Notes: generated from the sequence alone by a model not told the origin. A stretch of 64,000 bases of DNA from Endoconidiophora laricicola (GCA_001640655.1 LXGT01000152.1:1-64000); one strand, 5' to 3'; positions 27,494 through 40,985 are shown, numbered from the stretch's first letter. Numbers and translations are program-made.

Positions 27494-30403
27494 ACTAATA
27501 TCATCTGAATTGCTAATAAGTAGTATACAAGGTCAAGAAAGTCCTTTTCTACGATTCCTTCTCTAATGATCAATCAGCCCAAGCCGAACCTGGCCTTTTT
27601 TTTGGCTCGCTACTGGTACTTTTTCTAAAACTATCTTGATTTGATGTGCCCCCATCGAAGTACAGATACTCCATTTTCTTCTTTGTGCTTTTCCCTTTTC
27701 GTTTCCTCCCATGTTTCTTGCAGAGGGCAGTGCTGATATCCCACCACCCAATATTACGTTACTAAGTACCCAAGAACTAGCGATCTGCTTGTGGCAATTT
27801 GTCTATAGCATAGTATTTGTGAGGGGCGCCTCGATTTCAGATATTGCAGTATGGTTGTGATAGCTGCATCTCCACAAACAATCATTACATATATAATATA
27901 GCCGAATCTGCAGGAGGCCTAATATATCCGGCTACCTAAAATGATAGCAAAATACACAGTACTTATTAGAGTTTGCAAATCGAGAGTCTCTGCAAGATAA
28001 TGTACTTTGTAGAGTAGGACGCATCGAATAGCTAGTACATGGTGCGTTGGAAAGATAGATTTACTTGATGATGTCCAAGAATTATGTACGCCGGTAGTAG
28101 CATATGCCTACCTTCGGTTTGACCAAAGAAGAAAACAATGCAACAATTTGGTACAGGAAATATAAAGTAAATAAATCTTTTGCGGCCATGGGCATCATGA
28201 GGTCAACTAAGGGAATTTATTTGTTTGTCTCATGTGCAATAGATCGTGATGGATTGAGGATGAAGGAAACTCGCAAGTAAGAGTGAGCTGGTGGCTCAAA
28301 TGAGAATGAGATCTAGCAATAGATTTGGAAACCGGCTGTAGTTAGCAAGCTACGCATGGAAAATCCGGCTTGACTCTGAAAACAATCGGCCATAGCTTGT
28401 GCATCCACCTATGGAGTGGATAGAATTGTTAGACGTTACTATAATTGCTGCTCCATGGCAAGTATTTTACCATCTTGTTTCTTGTATCATGAGTGGGGTT
28501 GACATTATCTCTGCAGTTATATGATCTATCTGTTATAGTAATTTCATTGTTCTAAAAAATGAATGAGATTATTCTATCTGTTAGTCAAGTATCACTGGAT
28601 TAAGCTGTTAGTACCGATATCCCTGTCTCTTACTTTTGGGCCCTGATCATGACTTTCGAGTTATAAGTTTAAAAAGGGTTATTTGTTCCCTTTTGCCGCA
28701 ACCAAACGTCATAGCGGTAGTTTCCATCTACAACACACGTTATTGTTCTATAGCTGCACTGATTTTCCCGCATGACAAGCTTTCTCTTGCTTGGAAATGT
28801 GATATCTTGCCGAGTTGTTTGCCTCCCCGAGCAGCTAACTACTATTAATGCTGGGGAAAAAGTCAAGTCCCTATCACGTTACCAACGTTACCATGATGGA
28901 ATAGAAGATGGTCATATCTGTGCCCAGTTGCTGGCTGACGGGTAGCCAGCCAGCCTTTATAATGGTTCGGTCAGGTATAAAACCTTGAAGTCGTATGCTC
29001 TTAGTGAACAAGGTAACCTTACGATGTAAATCTATCGAACACTGACAGATAGTTTCGAATAAGCCCTATAGTGGTATAGATAAGACTCAAATAAAGATAT
29101 TATTGAGAATTACCATCGCTTGAAAATATGTCTTTTTTTATAGCAAATTCAATCCGTGTTCCTTTAAGTAGAAAGATAAGCTCGTATATTTAGGTGAATT
29201 TAGTTATCTTCTAATTAGCGTTGGAGATATTTGTTGTGTATAATCGAAACAGATAGTTAGCCATAAATAAGACGTATATTTATACCACTCGGATATGGAG
29301 CCATTTAGTTATGAATTAGTCTTGTCTAAGTTTTCCTTGGATATATCAATGGTGGATATGTGCCTTAAGGCATTTTTGTATTCTAACAGGGCAATGAGTT
29401 ATGATAATACTGATAATTTATGAAAAGTCACCTTTATATTCTTATAGCATATAGCATGTAACTGTAACTATGTGCTCGTTATAATGATATTGGGGGCTAC
29501 TACTGACTATAATCTTGAACAATGTCTGTAAAGTATGCACGAAACTATCTATTGAAAGAATTGTTTCCTTAGTAGATCTAGCCATTTATATATTCCTCTC
29601 TCACACCAACGGGCGGGCTACCTATCTTCTTTCTTCCCTTCCGCTCATAATACAAGCAAGCTATCAGGTTTTTTTTTCTCCTGAGACACCGCCACTTTAT
29701 GGCAGGCCCTTTGTTATACATGTTTATTTTCCTATTTCTGGGGTATGCATTGTCCTTACCACGCCTCTGGAATGGAATCCCGGGTTTAATGAACTAGAAT
29801 TTGGTTGATATCACTGAAAGGGATAACTTAAGCAACAAAAAAGAGAATAGGAAAACATTAGCTGTTAGAGACTGTCAATGGCTGGGCCTCCAACCATCCT
29901 GTCATCACAGGGGCAATCAAGCCAGTTCTAGCCTTTCTGTTACTGAGGTGTTTAATCGCCAAACATTTATATACTTCTCTATGCCCGGCCGATAGAAGCT
30001 GCCCATTGAAAATCCACGGCCGTACATCATAGCTTACTTTGTTATTGTCATTAGCTTAAAAAATATTATTACAATAGGAGTATAGAGTTATCGCCAACGC
30101 ATCACTAGCCATGTAGTCTGCAGTATCTTCCTTCTAAGCCTTACACTTGGAAAAGCAAAAGATCGTCTTTCCACGTGAGAATACATCTACCCTCAACAAG
30201 TAGGTTCTCTGCCTATTGTAATGATGCAAAGGGTGGATCCGTATTGTTGTCGTAGTTGCAGATCGCGCTGTTTGCAAAGGATGAACACCACTAAGTGTAA
30301 GGGCATCAGTTTCTGGCGCTGATCGTCTTATGTGACATACATATTTGATTAGCTAATATTGGCCTTTTGTTCTCTACTTGAAATCTAATCTTTCCTAGCC
30401 TGA

Positions 30404-30433
30404 TGTTGTTGTTGTTGTTGTTGTTGTTGTTGT
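30404..30433. repeat. (TGT)10 triplet repeat
   Basis: Ten uninterrupted TGT units followed by AGT and a T-run. No supported coding frame covers it. Confidence 0.95.
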
Positions 30434-31899
30434 AGTTGTTTTTTTCTATGCAGACTACATAATATTATTCCATATCACGTAGCAATCCTAGCAAAGTTAT
30501 CTTGCTCCCAGGACAAGAAGACAAAAAGAAAATCAACCCGCCTCGCGGCCCAAACCCATTATCCCAATCTGACAATTCGAGCATAATAATTGTGGCTCAT
30601 CAGTACTTTTATCATACCTGTCTATTATAAGTATACGTCGAAGTTACCTCTGCAGCGTCAGACATGTTTAGTTTGGTACGATAAGGTAGAAGGGGAGGGG
30701 TGTATTTGTCAGTGAAAAATCTGCGTTGAGCTTGGTTGGCAAACAATGAACCTCCGAGTTCGATATCGAGATCACGCTGGCTTTGTAAGCGACCTTGCGG
30801 CATTTCAGCTGAAGTGGGAATCAAAAGAAAATATGTACAAGTCCTATATGCCACATATGGGTAGACAATGTGTTTATATGGTGAAGCGGGGGTTTGGGCA
30901 CCGATTTCTTGTTGGCAGAATGCCTTGAGTTACTAGCACCCAAGGTTTGTTTGTTTGCGGTTTATCCTCGACAGATATCTTTTTCTACTTATGATGTGTA
31001 TATTGAATATTAGTAATTATATATACTTTATATAAATGATACGTAGGTTCACGGCCCAGATGTTAGAAGAATCGATGCTTGCAAAACATCAAATATAATA
31101 ATTGTAGGATATCATAGATAGTGCCATCGAGCGACATATGACTTTACTCATGACGATATAATCTCAGTTAGTATATGATCGACACTAGTATCTCAATGGC
31201 AAAGTCACACTACAGGTTTTGAAACTATCATACCACCACCGTCAAGACCAAATCGCACCCATGGTTATGATTTGGCTCCCAAGGTCTAACGACTCATCGT
31301 CTATTATTGTGAACACACAAGAGCTTAAGATCGGCCAAAGATATCAGGCTGGAAATAATTGAAATATTGACTTAGTCACTGGCTACCAGCATCGTTTCAT
31401 CGGAATATAAGTGCATGCTACATTAAATAAATACATATAATAATTCGTAGATAGGCTAGTTACGAGGTATGATCTTGCTAGAGACAAACAGCTGTTATAT
31501 CTATTATGTCTAGATACTATCTGTATGTGATACATGTGAAGAATTGTTTAACTTATAGAAAAACAAGTAAATCCACACATCTAACATAGAATTCTAATGA
31601 AGTTTCCATTTCATGTAAGTGAATGTACAACGATGGTAAGAGTGTTGTTTCCTACCACGTTTCACAAGGCTTTCATCTCTTTATATCAGCATATACAAGA
31701 CGGTTGGGTTTGTTCCAACTGGCCAACTATAACCCCAAGTCATGTAAGGCTTAGATAACTCATAGTCTTCTTATTGCTCTTGACTTTTGTAGAAGAATAG
31801 TTGTAAAAATCATACATAACCCTAAGCCAGGCATCAGTAATTTGATAGTTCCACAATGCATTAAAAAGGCGGATAATTATATATAGACCCTACGTGCAG

Positions 31900-34708
31900 A
31901 CCCTTGTATCTCTCGATTTATTATATATTGCTGTATTCGTTTTTATATCAAGAACACTCGTCTTGTTGACTTCCGACTGCGATGCCATCTCTTGCCCAAG
32001 TCAAACGAAAGGTCACTCACTATAAAGACACAAGTATGCATGTTTTCTACTTGTATTATAGTTATTGTCAATGGTCAAGAAGTTGTGCGTTCAGTGCATC
32101 TATCCAGAGTGATAGCGCGGGCAGCGGCTCTGGTACTCTCTTCATTTGTCTGCACAACGTAGCTACCCGAAAAAATGATAGCAGACAAACGGGAAAGAGC
32201 GAGAGTGAGATTTTGGTTGTTACGCAGGTGGGAAGCTCGATAAGTATAAAGACCCCAAAGGCGCCGCTTCTTACGATGCCTTTTTTTTTTAATGCAACCG
32301 CTCTCTCGACACACCCCTCGCTTTCTCTCTTCAAGCTTAAGCCATTCTCTCATCCATTGTATCTGACCATTTCATCTAATTCTCGTGGGCCCATCGAGTT
32401 TTTCTATTGACACTACCGACCGTTCAATCCATCTAATACACTTGTATTCACATACTTGTGTGTGTTTGGGCTTGATTGTTCTTGCTCTCTTTTCTGGTAC
32501 CAGATAGTAGCTTGCTGCTCCCACATAACCCACTACCAAACCGTTGCCAATTCTGTCTCACCAGACTCCAGTCGTTGTCACTACGACTATCGACCTAATT
32601 AACAGATATTGCACCCCAATAACCGCATCCCATTGGGAGATCAGTGTTTAGCTCCCCACGCTAAAAACCGGCTTTGCAAGTTCCTACCTTGGAGGCCCAT
32701 CTTGGCTTCTTATCTAGCCTGGCACTGATTACGACGTTAAGTCTTTCACAGACCTTTACGCACAGCCAAAGGTCACTCTTACCACGATAAAATGTATGTG
32801 CTTATATGATAATTCTTCTCTTTTGTGCCCTCTTCCTTGTTTCTATATTTCCTTATGTTTTCCGTCTTTTTATCGTGTTCCCTTCTTTCACATTACTACG
32901 ACTCTATAGTTCGATCAAATCCTTGTTCTACACTGCAGTTTGTGCTTTTTCTTTTCTTTTCATTTCTTTTCTTTTGAGCGCTACATGCCCCGCGCTGTGG
33001 CTCTGCAGCTATGTCCCCTTTGTCGTAAGCGTCCACTCTAGCTGGATATGTCTCGCCCTGTCTACTACTAGGCCAGGCAGACGGGCAAGCGGGCAGGCAG
33101 AGGAGCAGGCCAGATGGTTCTTGATATACGCTCCGCTCCGCACCGGCCTTGACCTGGCACCCACATACACTTGGTGTCAGAGCCACAGCTTGAAGCGGTG
33201 TCCAGGGAGCTAGCTTCCTTGCACTTTTTGGATTGTTTGAGGGACATCGATGACCCAGGCCCGTTCGTTTGTTGAGGCGGCGAATGCGCTTGCTTCGTCG
33301 GGATATCCATAATTGCAGTCAACCCAGCGCTACGCCAAAATTATGGACAGCAAGTCAATCGTCCTTGAGAAACGGGACTTTACATAGTACACTATTGACA
33401 CCATTGAGGACAACAAAGGACTTCAGAGGACACCAAGAGGGATTACTACCAGTTCCCGTCTGCGCTGATTTTGACTTAATGCATCTAGTATGTAAATGTT
33501 TAGATTTACCTTAAACTGACCTTCTCTATAAGCACTGTAGCGAAATCTATTTCAGATTCTGAATCTAGACTTCATAAAACAAGAAAAAGAAAAAGAAGAG
33601 GTAAAAACGAGCAGAAGAACTTGGTTCAAAGGTGTGTCAGTAGTGATTCCTACGCCCCTCACCACCCCTCCCCCTTATTCATTTTTCGGCCGATAGCGAT
33701 GAGCCCACGCCCTCATTAAATTCAAGTCCTTAAATCGAATAAAAAATTGCTGACAAGTTTGTCCCGAAGAAACAAATCATACTTAGTTTCGGATCTATAG
33801 TAATTAGCAGGTGAAGAACCTCTCTTTTTCACCTTTACTCTGGCATTCTCGTCAAGCTCAACGGGTTGCACTTAACCTTCTCTTTTTATTTCCCTTTGGA
33901 CTTAAGCTTTGCTACCAAAGTAAACCTTTTGCTGCAATACTGCCCCCCCCCCCTCCCCGACTTTCTATTGCCTGCACCTTAGGAGGTATAACACTTCTCG
34001 AGTTCGTACTCAAGGATAATCCTGGTTATATCATAGTTCCATTCCATAACTTATCTAAACTGTGAGTCTAGTCCAGTTCCTGTTTCTTTAAAACTATTTC
34101 CTTCCCATATCCCACCCACTACCTCTTTTCTTCTTTCTCTTCCTGAGAAGGCTGTTTGACCAATCTTCACTTGTGAGATTATACGTCTTGAACCGGATAC
34201 TTTTATCATCCTGTCCTGTCTGCACCTTCTTCTCTCTTCACTTCATATCCTGCTCAATCTTCTATCTTGAACTTCTCGGTCTAAAAGTTTGCCATCTTTT
34301 TTTTTTCTTTTTTTTTTTTCTTTGGGGGGGGGTGTTTTTAATTTTGTACTCTGCCCAGTCTGTTGACGCCTGGTGTACTACCTGCTCGTTCTTGATGAAC
34401 TCAATCATATAATCTTGTCTATCTACGGTGTCTCGCAGCCTTCGTTTATCTCTTCTCAACAGCACTCCTATCCAATCCGTCTCACTTCACATTTGCTACG
34501 TACTTTTACTTCGAGCTAGTCTAATTTCTTCCTGAACTAGCTTTGTTCTTTTGGATATTCTATTCTTCTTGGCTGTATCAGACATATTTACATTATCCAG
34601 CAAGAGGAGATGCTATACAGTGCTTTAATCTAGCTTTACTAACACTGGAATCACGGATAGCTACCCTGGCAACTTTAGTCGTATATAGCGCTCTCGTTGT
34701 TGCTAGAA
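31900..34708. other. Pyrimidine-rich region upstream of the ABC transporter gene
   Basis: The plus strand becomes strongly C+T-rich here, as in many fungal promoters and leaders. The open frames seen (for example 32806-33213) translate to Phe/Leu/Ser-rich peptides simply because the DNA is T-rich. A coding-like patch at about 33170-33480 is broken by stops and an apparent frame change. C11 (33943-33953) and G9 (34324-34332) homopolymers are present. Part of the 3' half is probably promoter and 5' UTR of the gene starting at 34709. I cannot support a separate gene. Confidence 0.5.
33170..33480 (+). pseudogene. Coding-like patch with frame breaks, unrecognised
   Basis: One frame reads an amphipathic stretch containing SRELASLHFLDCLRDIDDPG up to a TGA near 33276. 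A neighbouring frame then continues with a plausible helix (FVEAANALASSGYP) to a TAA. Base composition is more balanced than the flanks. It may be the relic of a gene or a chance effect. No domain family was recognised and no splice sites join the pieces convincingly. Confidence 0.2.
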
Positions 34709-37700
34709 ATGGCCACTATGGCTACTATATCAGAATGGATGGACTCGGGGAGCCGTACACAGGCGCTCTACTCGTTAGTGGTGATGGTTGTCTTTGGAGT
34801 TGTTTCCATCTTCATGATAGTTATCACGTCAGAAAAGTCCAACGTAGAAACTTCAGTGGCGAAGGGCATCGAACCCTCCCACTCGCCTTGGCGTTTCGAG
34901 ACCGGTCCAACTAGCAAACGCGTGTTTAGTTCTATCTGCCTTTGCGTTTCGTTCACCTTCGTAATTGACGTTTGGTGGCTCATATACCAGGCTCGTGTCT
35001 CGCATGTCGATATTCTAGATCCCAACACACCATATTGGGCTAGCACATCTCGTCTGGTAAGAAACCACCTATTATCCGCTATATCAACATCTTTTTTTCT
35101 ACCTTATGCCTATCAACCTGATTTTGTGCTAAACTGCACGTTACACGGGATCTACTTAAAACATCGCTAACATACTGTGCTATTGATGTAGATGTATCTA
35201 TACGGCGGCCTATCCCTCTATGCCTGGTTTGGAATGTCGCTAAAATGTGGCGAACACGGCCCCGGAATCGCCCATCTTGTTGCGTGGGTTGTTGGCTTCA
35301 TGGGCGAGTGTAATATCTTAGCTAGCAACATACTCGGTCTCGACACATGCTTGCTAGATGCTATGGGCGACTCCCAGGTATGCTTTGATAGTTGGGTGCA
35401 GGGCCGGGTGATTGTAGGCGGTATCCGCTCCATGATAATCCTAGGCATCAGCTGCATTCTTTTGGCTACCCTCGCTCAGGCCTACCACTACCATAACGCC
35501 ACACTTGCCTATAACATGTCCGACTCATCTTTCCACATGGACTCTGACGACCTCGAGAATGACTGCTGCGATGAAACGACTACTCTGCTCAAGAAACCCC
35601 AGCCCAAATACGACTGCTTGAAACCCATCAACTCCCGTTCTCGTGACGAGGACGCTGCATTCTACCGGCCTAAGAAGATCCCTAAGCGTTCTTGGTACGA
35701 ATACATCTGTTCCTACGAAACGTTCTGGGTACGTGCCTGGCCCAAGAACAAACGCGGTCTGCAGTTGCGTGTTGTCTTATGCTTCTTGATTCTCTGTGTC
35801 CAGCGTGCAGTCAACGTTTACATCCCGTGGCAGATGGGTTATCTTATGGACTGCCTCAACGATAAAAAGAACGGGGTGAAGTCTAACTCTGACGTCCTTT
35901 ATCATGTGCCCTGGGTCCCTATTGTTATCCTAGACGTCCTTTTTATGTTCCAGGGCTCGGCTGGTATTCTTGGGGCGCTACGTCAGCTTCTATGGATTGA
36001 TGTGTCCCAATATTCCTACAAGAACATCGAAACTTCTGCTTTCGAACACGTGCACAACCTAAGCCTGGATTTCCACTTGGGCAAAAAGACAGGAGAGGTT
36101 CTGTCGGCTCTGAATAAGGGTGCTTCGATCAACGACTTCCTGGAAAAAGTTACCTTCGACTTCGTCCCTACACTCGTTGATCTGAGCATTAGCGTGTATT
36201 TCTTCTGCTCTAGCTTCAATGGCCTGTACGGTACCATTGTGTGTGTCAACACAGTCTGGTATGTGTGGCTTAGCATAAACATGTCACGTGCCCGTGCCGA
36301 TCAGCGCCGCGAGATGACCAACGCCGATCGCGAAGAGGAGGCTGTCAAGAACGACTCGATCACTAGCTATGAGACAGTCAAGTATTTCAACGCCGAGAAA
36401 TTTGAGTTCAAGCGCTATGGAGATGCCATCGATCGTTTTCAAGAGGCAGAGAAGAACCTTAGCTACGGGACCAGCAAGATGACCTTTATCCAAACCATTG
36501 TCTTTAGCGGTGGCCTAAGTCTAATCGTTATTGTTGGTTGCTGGCAACTTGCCCACGGCACCATCTCTGGAGGCCGATTTGTGACGCTACTTTCGTACAT
36601 GCTGCAGCTGCAGGGCCCCCTCAATTTCTTTAACCAGTTCTACCGCTCAATGCAGCAGGCATTGATCTCAGGCGAGCGTCTTCTCGAGCTGTTCAACTTT
36701 TCCCCTACAGTTGTCGACGATCACAACGTACAGGAACTTCAGAAGTGCGATGGCCACATCACATGGGATAACGTCGAGTTTTCTTATGCTGACAAGACGC
36801 CCGCGCTGAAGAACCTCAGCTTCGACTGCCTACCAGGTACTACTACGGCCTTTGTTGGCGAGTCTGGAGGCGGCAAATCTACCGTGTTCCGCCTGATGTT
36901 CCGCTACTACAACTGTTCTAGCGGCAAGATCTCAATCGACGGCCAGAACGTGAAACACCTCACCATAGACTCAGTGCGCAGCCACATTGGCGTTGTGCCC
37001 CAGGAGACGATTTTGTTTAATGAGTCTCTGATGTTCAACCTCAAGTACGCCAACTCGGAAGCTACTAATGAAGATGTTTACGCTGCTTGCCGCGCAGCCA
37101 AGATCCACGACAAGATTATGACATTCCCCGATAGATACGAGACTAAGGTTGGCGAGCGTGGTATGCGCCTCAGCGGTGGCGAGAAGCAGCGCGTTGCCAT
37201 TGCCCGTACTATCCTTAAGAACCCTCGGGTCATCCTTTTGGACGAAGCGACGTCGGCTCTGGACACCCTCACTGAGCAGCAAATCCAGACCGAACTAGCT
37301 GCCCTAGGCATTGGACGCACCCTCATGATTATTGCGTAAGTTGTTTATCGCCCTTTGGAAAAGGAAAAAAAAAAACATATACTAATGCTAACGTCTCTAT
37401 GTAGTCACCGTCTCTCTACCATCACTCACGCTGACCAGATTATCGTTCTGCACCAGGGCGAGGTGGCCGAGAAGGGAACCCATGACGAGCTGATTGCCAA
37501 GCACGGCCTGTACGCGTCCATGTGGGAGCGCCAGATCCAAGCTGAGAAGGCGGCTGAGAGCTCGCGCAACGCCCTGCGCAAGGAGCGCATGCTTCGCCGC
37601 CGTCAGTCGTCGCACGGCAATGCCGGCGAAGGCTACAGCGATGCTGATACGGAGAACTCGGACGGTTATATGCATGACTCGCCGCCGTCATCGCCCGAGA

Positions 37701-37837
37701 TGAATGACTTTGATGAGAATCACCGCCGCCACGTAGATATCAAGCCGGTGGCTGTTTCGACTGGTTACGAGTCTCCACCCAGTGACGGAGAGTTTAGCGA
37801 CCGCACACTCCAGGGCGAGCCTACGAACCGTATCTGA
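34709..37837 (+). CDS. hmt1: ABC half-transporter, HMT1/ABCB6 type, three exons
   Basis: Model: exons 34709-35056, 35192-37335 and 37405-37837, giving 974 residues. The second intron falls inside the conserved H-loop motif and splicing restores it as AHRLST. The N-terminal 210 residues hold about five hydrophobic segments (about 19-39, 74-94, 118-133, 142-161, 189-211). This extra membrane domain separates HMT1/ABCB6 proteins from mitochondrial Atm1. An acidic Asp/Glu/Cys linker follows, then the six-helix core from about 307. The nucleotide-binding domain has Walker A GESGGGKST (672-680), Q-loop Gln720, signature LSGGEKQR (776-783), Walker B plus D-loop VILLDEATSALD (796-807) and H-loop His832. 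All key residues are present, so it should be active as a homodimer. The family moves thiol conjugates, phytochelatin-metal complexes or porphyrin-type substrates across vacuolar or organelle membranes; the substrate here is inferred only. The C-tail is charged, Ser/Pro-rich and probably disordered. Start: first ATG after an in-frame stop, context GAAATGG. Confidence 0.94.
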
Positions 37838-40322
37838 GCAGCTGTCCTTTCTTGCCCTACTTGTCTACCATTGCTTGAAAACTTATTTATTTGTTTCCTT
37901 TTTTTGTTTTCTTTTTATGAAATCGTGTGCCTGGAAGGCCTTCCTTCCCTTTAGCGATATAGAGCTATATATGAAGTGTTGTGCTCTCACCCACCTCCCC
38001 CACCATCAACAGCAAATCACCCCCACATCTTGATCTGATATCCAGTTTCAGACTGCCCAGTTCTGTTCAGCATCTCTTCACCGCACGCCCCCTCTTCATC
38101 TGTTTACAAGTTTACAGTACACCTTGTACTGCTCGTTTCTACCCATATTCTTCTTTCGTCGCTTGTTCTTCAACACAGACCTCTTCTCCCACCATCATTG
38201 TCAATCCTCCCTCGGTCTTTGCCACATCTGCATTTTTTGTCCCTTTTCCATCTTGTGTGTGCGATTCCATGCGCTCTCGGCCGAAGAAATGTGCTACTGT
38301 TTGGTAGCCACAGGCCAATAACAACACGAACCAAGCTATGTAAAGTCATGCGAGGCGAGTTTCGTGGTCCGTGTTGTATTTTTTTTGTTGCTGTTACCGT
38401 TGCTACCTTTTGATTCCACACTTTTTCTTTAAGGAAAGGAATGATAGAAGGGAATATATCCTGTGAGCGGATGCTTATATCACAACCTTTATAAATGCAC
38501 ATCAAGGCTTAGTCCCGCGACCTTTGCAAACTTCAGTATCGCGTTTATATCTCTTCTCTTTTGTTCTTCTATCTTCCATCTTTTCATTACCATTATAACT
38601 CTCATTGTCCACTGTCATTATCATCACATCCCTGGCCTATTATGATATGTATTATCTCCCCCACTACAAAAAAAGCCCTACATGTTGCTAAAATGGCCAG
38701 GGCACCCATATTTCTATGAATTCATGAAACGGCGATTATTCTGTTAAATTCTTTTATTTTATTTTACCTATCTATTCACTGGATGTTTACCATCGAATTA
38801 TCCGCAAATGCTTGCACGCAATTAATGACTATTCTCTTTTCTTATTACCAACATCATCTTATCTCTTTTTATCATTTCGTCCTGTTCCTGCTGTTGCCAG
38901 TGTCTCCGTTCTGAGCTCTGACACTTAAGATGTTGACTTTCTAGGCTATTCGTGGCCTTCTCTTTTTTTTCCCTCACTTTCTTACTTCTATTCGCATCAT
39001 GTTTTCATAACTAACCGTTGTTCTTGTCGTCTTACATTGTCATGAATACCCTCAAAAACAAAAACAGAAATACACAGTTTTGGACATTCACTTAGTGGAA
39101 TACTTTTTGCCGTGGTGTCAGCTTCGATGTTATGCATATCCTAGTTTAGTTCTCAACAAAAAAAGCTCTTGTTTTCTTATATATACAAGCTTCTTTTTCT
39201 CTAATTTGTATGACGTAATTATGTGAAAAGGTGACTGGGGAGTATACTGTGTTCTGTAATCTGTAATATTCAGACACGAACATACTCTTGTTATAACTTG
39301 TCACATAGCCTGTGTAGTAGCTCTCTTTGGAGATGTCTGGACAGTTTACCTCCTAAAATTACTTATTTTCAAAGGGTAGCTACACCCTACGTGTTACTAC
39401 TTACATAGTATTTACTCCCGATCCAGGCGCAGGGCACTACAAAAAAGGTGTAGAAGGTACTGGATGGATGGATAGATGGATGGGCAGATTTTTTTATCTT
39501 TATTTTCTCAGCTGTGTCCATTGTCGTCATCGAGAGAAATACGAGGAAACGGCGCTATTGGACATATTCTGAATTGTGTTTTGGGATCATGGGTTTGCTT
39601 TACATTGGAGATCATATCCGGAATAGAATCTACGGATAGGGAAAACCCAAAGAATCAAAAGGCCTTCAGGTCACAGGCAGGTTTGCCCCGATATTCCGTT
39701 ATAAGTATAGCCGGAATCCTAGAGTGACATTCCAGTCAGAATATATACAGCTAAAATATATAGGGTAACGGTATAAGAACGATTCTTGAAGAAAGCCACC
39801 TACCTGTCTGAGAAAAGTTGCTAATTCGTTTTTCAAACAAGAACGATGTCACATTGCAATCAGAAATGTTTTATAGACCTGATTAGTGGAAAAGATGGCA
39901 GATAACTAGATAACTCGAGAAAATGAAGAACCCGTATCTCATAAAAGACAGATCACAGCAGCCCTGCCACGGTGTCTCGTTAAACGTTACAGCGCATCTA
40001 TTACAAGGCAGTCAAGCCAGAACTCGATGTTCCAGTGGCATTCAGGCTCTGTTATGAGCAAATGGTTGTTCAGCCATGGATATTGCCAATAATACTAATA
40101 TCAGATATAACGACTTCATTGTCGGTCAAGAATTTTTTATAAAGACGGACTTATAGCTAGTAATGCACTGACGCTATAGTTGGCCGTGCTATATGCTCTG
40201 AGCAAAGCATGTTATTTGGTTTGTTTCCATAGAAAGGGGGGGGGGGGAGTGTTTGTTTATTTTGCCTATTAATCGACAGGCAAACGAACTAATGAACAGA
40301 CAAACTGTGATTTTGGTTGGTT
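37838..40322. other. Intergenic tract downstream of the ABC transporter
   Basis: The first 1 kb is strongly C+T-rich and probably includes the 3' UTR of the transporter. The rest is A+T-rich. A G12 homopolymer sits at 40236-40247. No gene, RNA or mobile element was recognised. Confidence 0.55.
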
Positions 40323-40415
40323 GACGACGGCCGTTCCCGTTCACGCAAATGCCGCTCTAACAAGCAAAGAAATAGACGCGACGATCGCTCGAGATCTGAC
40401 CGACGGACGAGGTTA
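40323..40415 (+). other. Arg/Ser-rich coding-like scrap
   Basis: Read in the frame starting GAC at 40323, this stretch encodes alternating Arg, Ser, Asp and Lys (for example DDGRSRSRKCRSNKQRNRR) like an RS domain, with GC-richer DNA than its flanks. There is no ATG in frame immediately upstream, and the frame soon runs into hydrophobic A+T-rich translation. It could be the relic of an RS-rich RNA-binding protein or a chance purine-rich run. Confidence 0.2.
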
Positions 40416-40523
40416 CATGTGCTTCTTGCTGGTTCTATCTGCGACTATTATAGCATTGTACTATATTGTATGGTACTGTGCTAAACTTATTCTTCATGTA
40501 TATGTATATATACGTCGTAGTGA

Positions 40524-40547
40524 GTAGTAGTAGTAGTAGTAGTAGTA
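40524..40547. repeat. (GTA)8 triplet repeat
   Basis: Eight uninterrupted GTA units in non-coding DNA. Confidence 0.95.
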
Positions 40548-40985
40548 ATAGCATATATTATAAGCAAGGCAAGGCAGTCGGACAGATACTCAGAGGAACA
40601 TTACTCTATTAACCAAAGCCTTTGTCGTTGAATGTTACTACGACTATTGGCTCCTGACTGGTCGTGTATGGACATCAGTGGCAAAAAAAAAAAGCCAAAA
40701 CCAAGCCTGCCAGAGCCATTAACGAGAATATCCCCAAGTTTGTGGCTTATTTAACATAACATCGTCATCATCGCCGTTGAGCACTGCCTGGAGTAGGCTA
40801 TAAACATTTGGAAAATCACATGACAGCTCTTAGTACCTTTTTTATAAGGCTTATACTACTAGTAGTCAGTAGTAATATAACTAAGCTATTATCGATTCTA
40901 TAGATGTCGTCTAGTTTTCATAGCGAGCCAGGATATATGATATAATAACTACATATACGACAGGTCATTTTTCTAGTTTTCCTTT

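Larger units (their letters stand above)
23742..31899. other. Gene-free tract, last part of the desert
   Basis: About 8 kb of A+T-rich DNA with no recognisable gene. It includes a TA repeat at 27481-27493 and a TGT triplet repeat near 30420. The open frames are all under 100 codons and have no family resemblance. Confidence 0.55.

Noticed and set aside
31982..32410. 142-codon open frame, longest in the non-genic DNA
   Set aside because: No recognisable domain, mixed low-complexity composition, and an opposite-strand frame of similar size. Its length is near the chance range for this much DNA.
32806..33213. 135-codon open frame upstream of the ABC transporter
   Set aside because: The hydrophobic Phe/Leu/Ser composition follows from T-rich DNA. 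The frame changes character abruptly in its second half and overlaps frames on the other strand.
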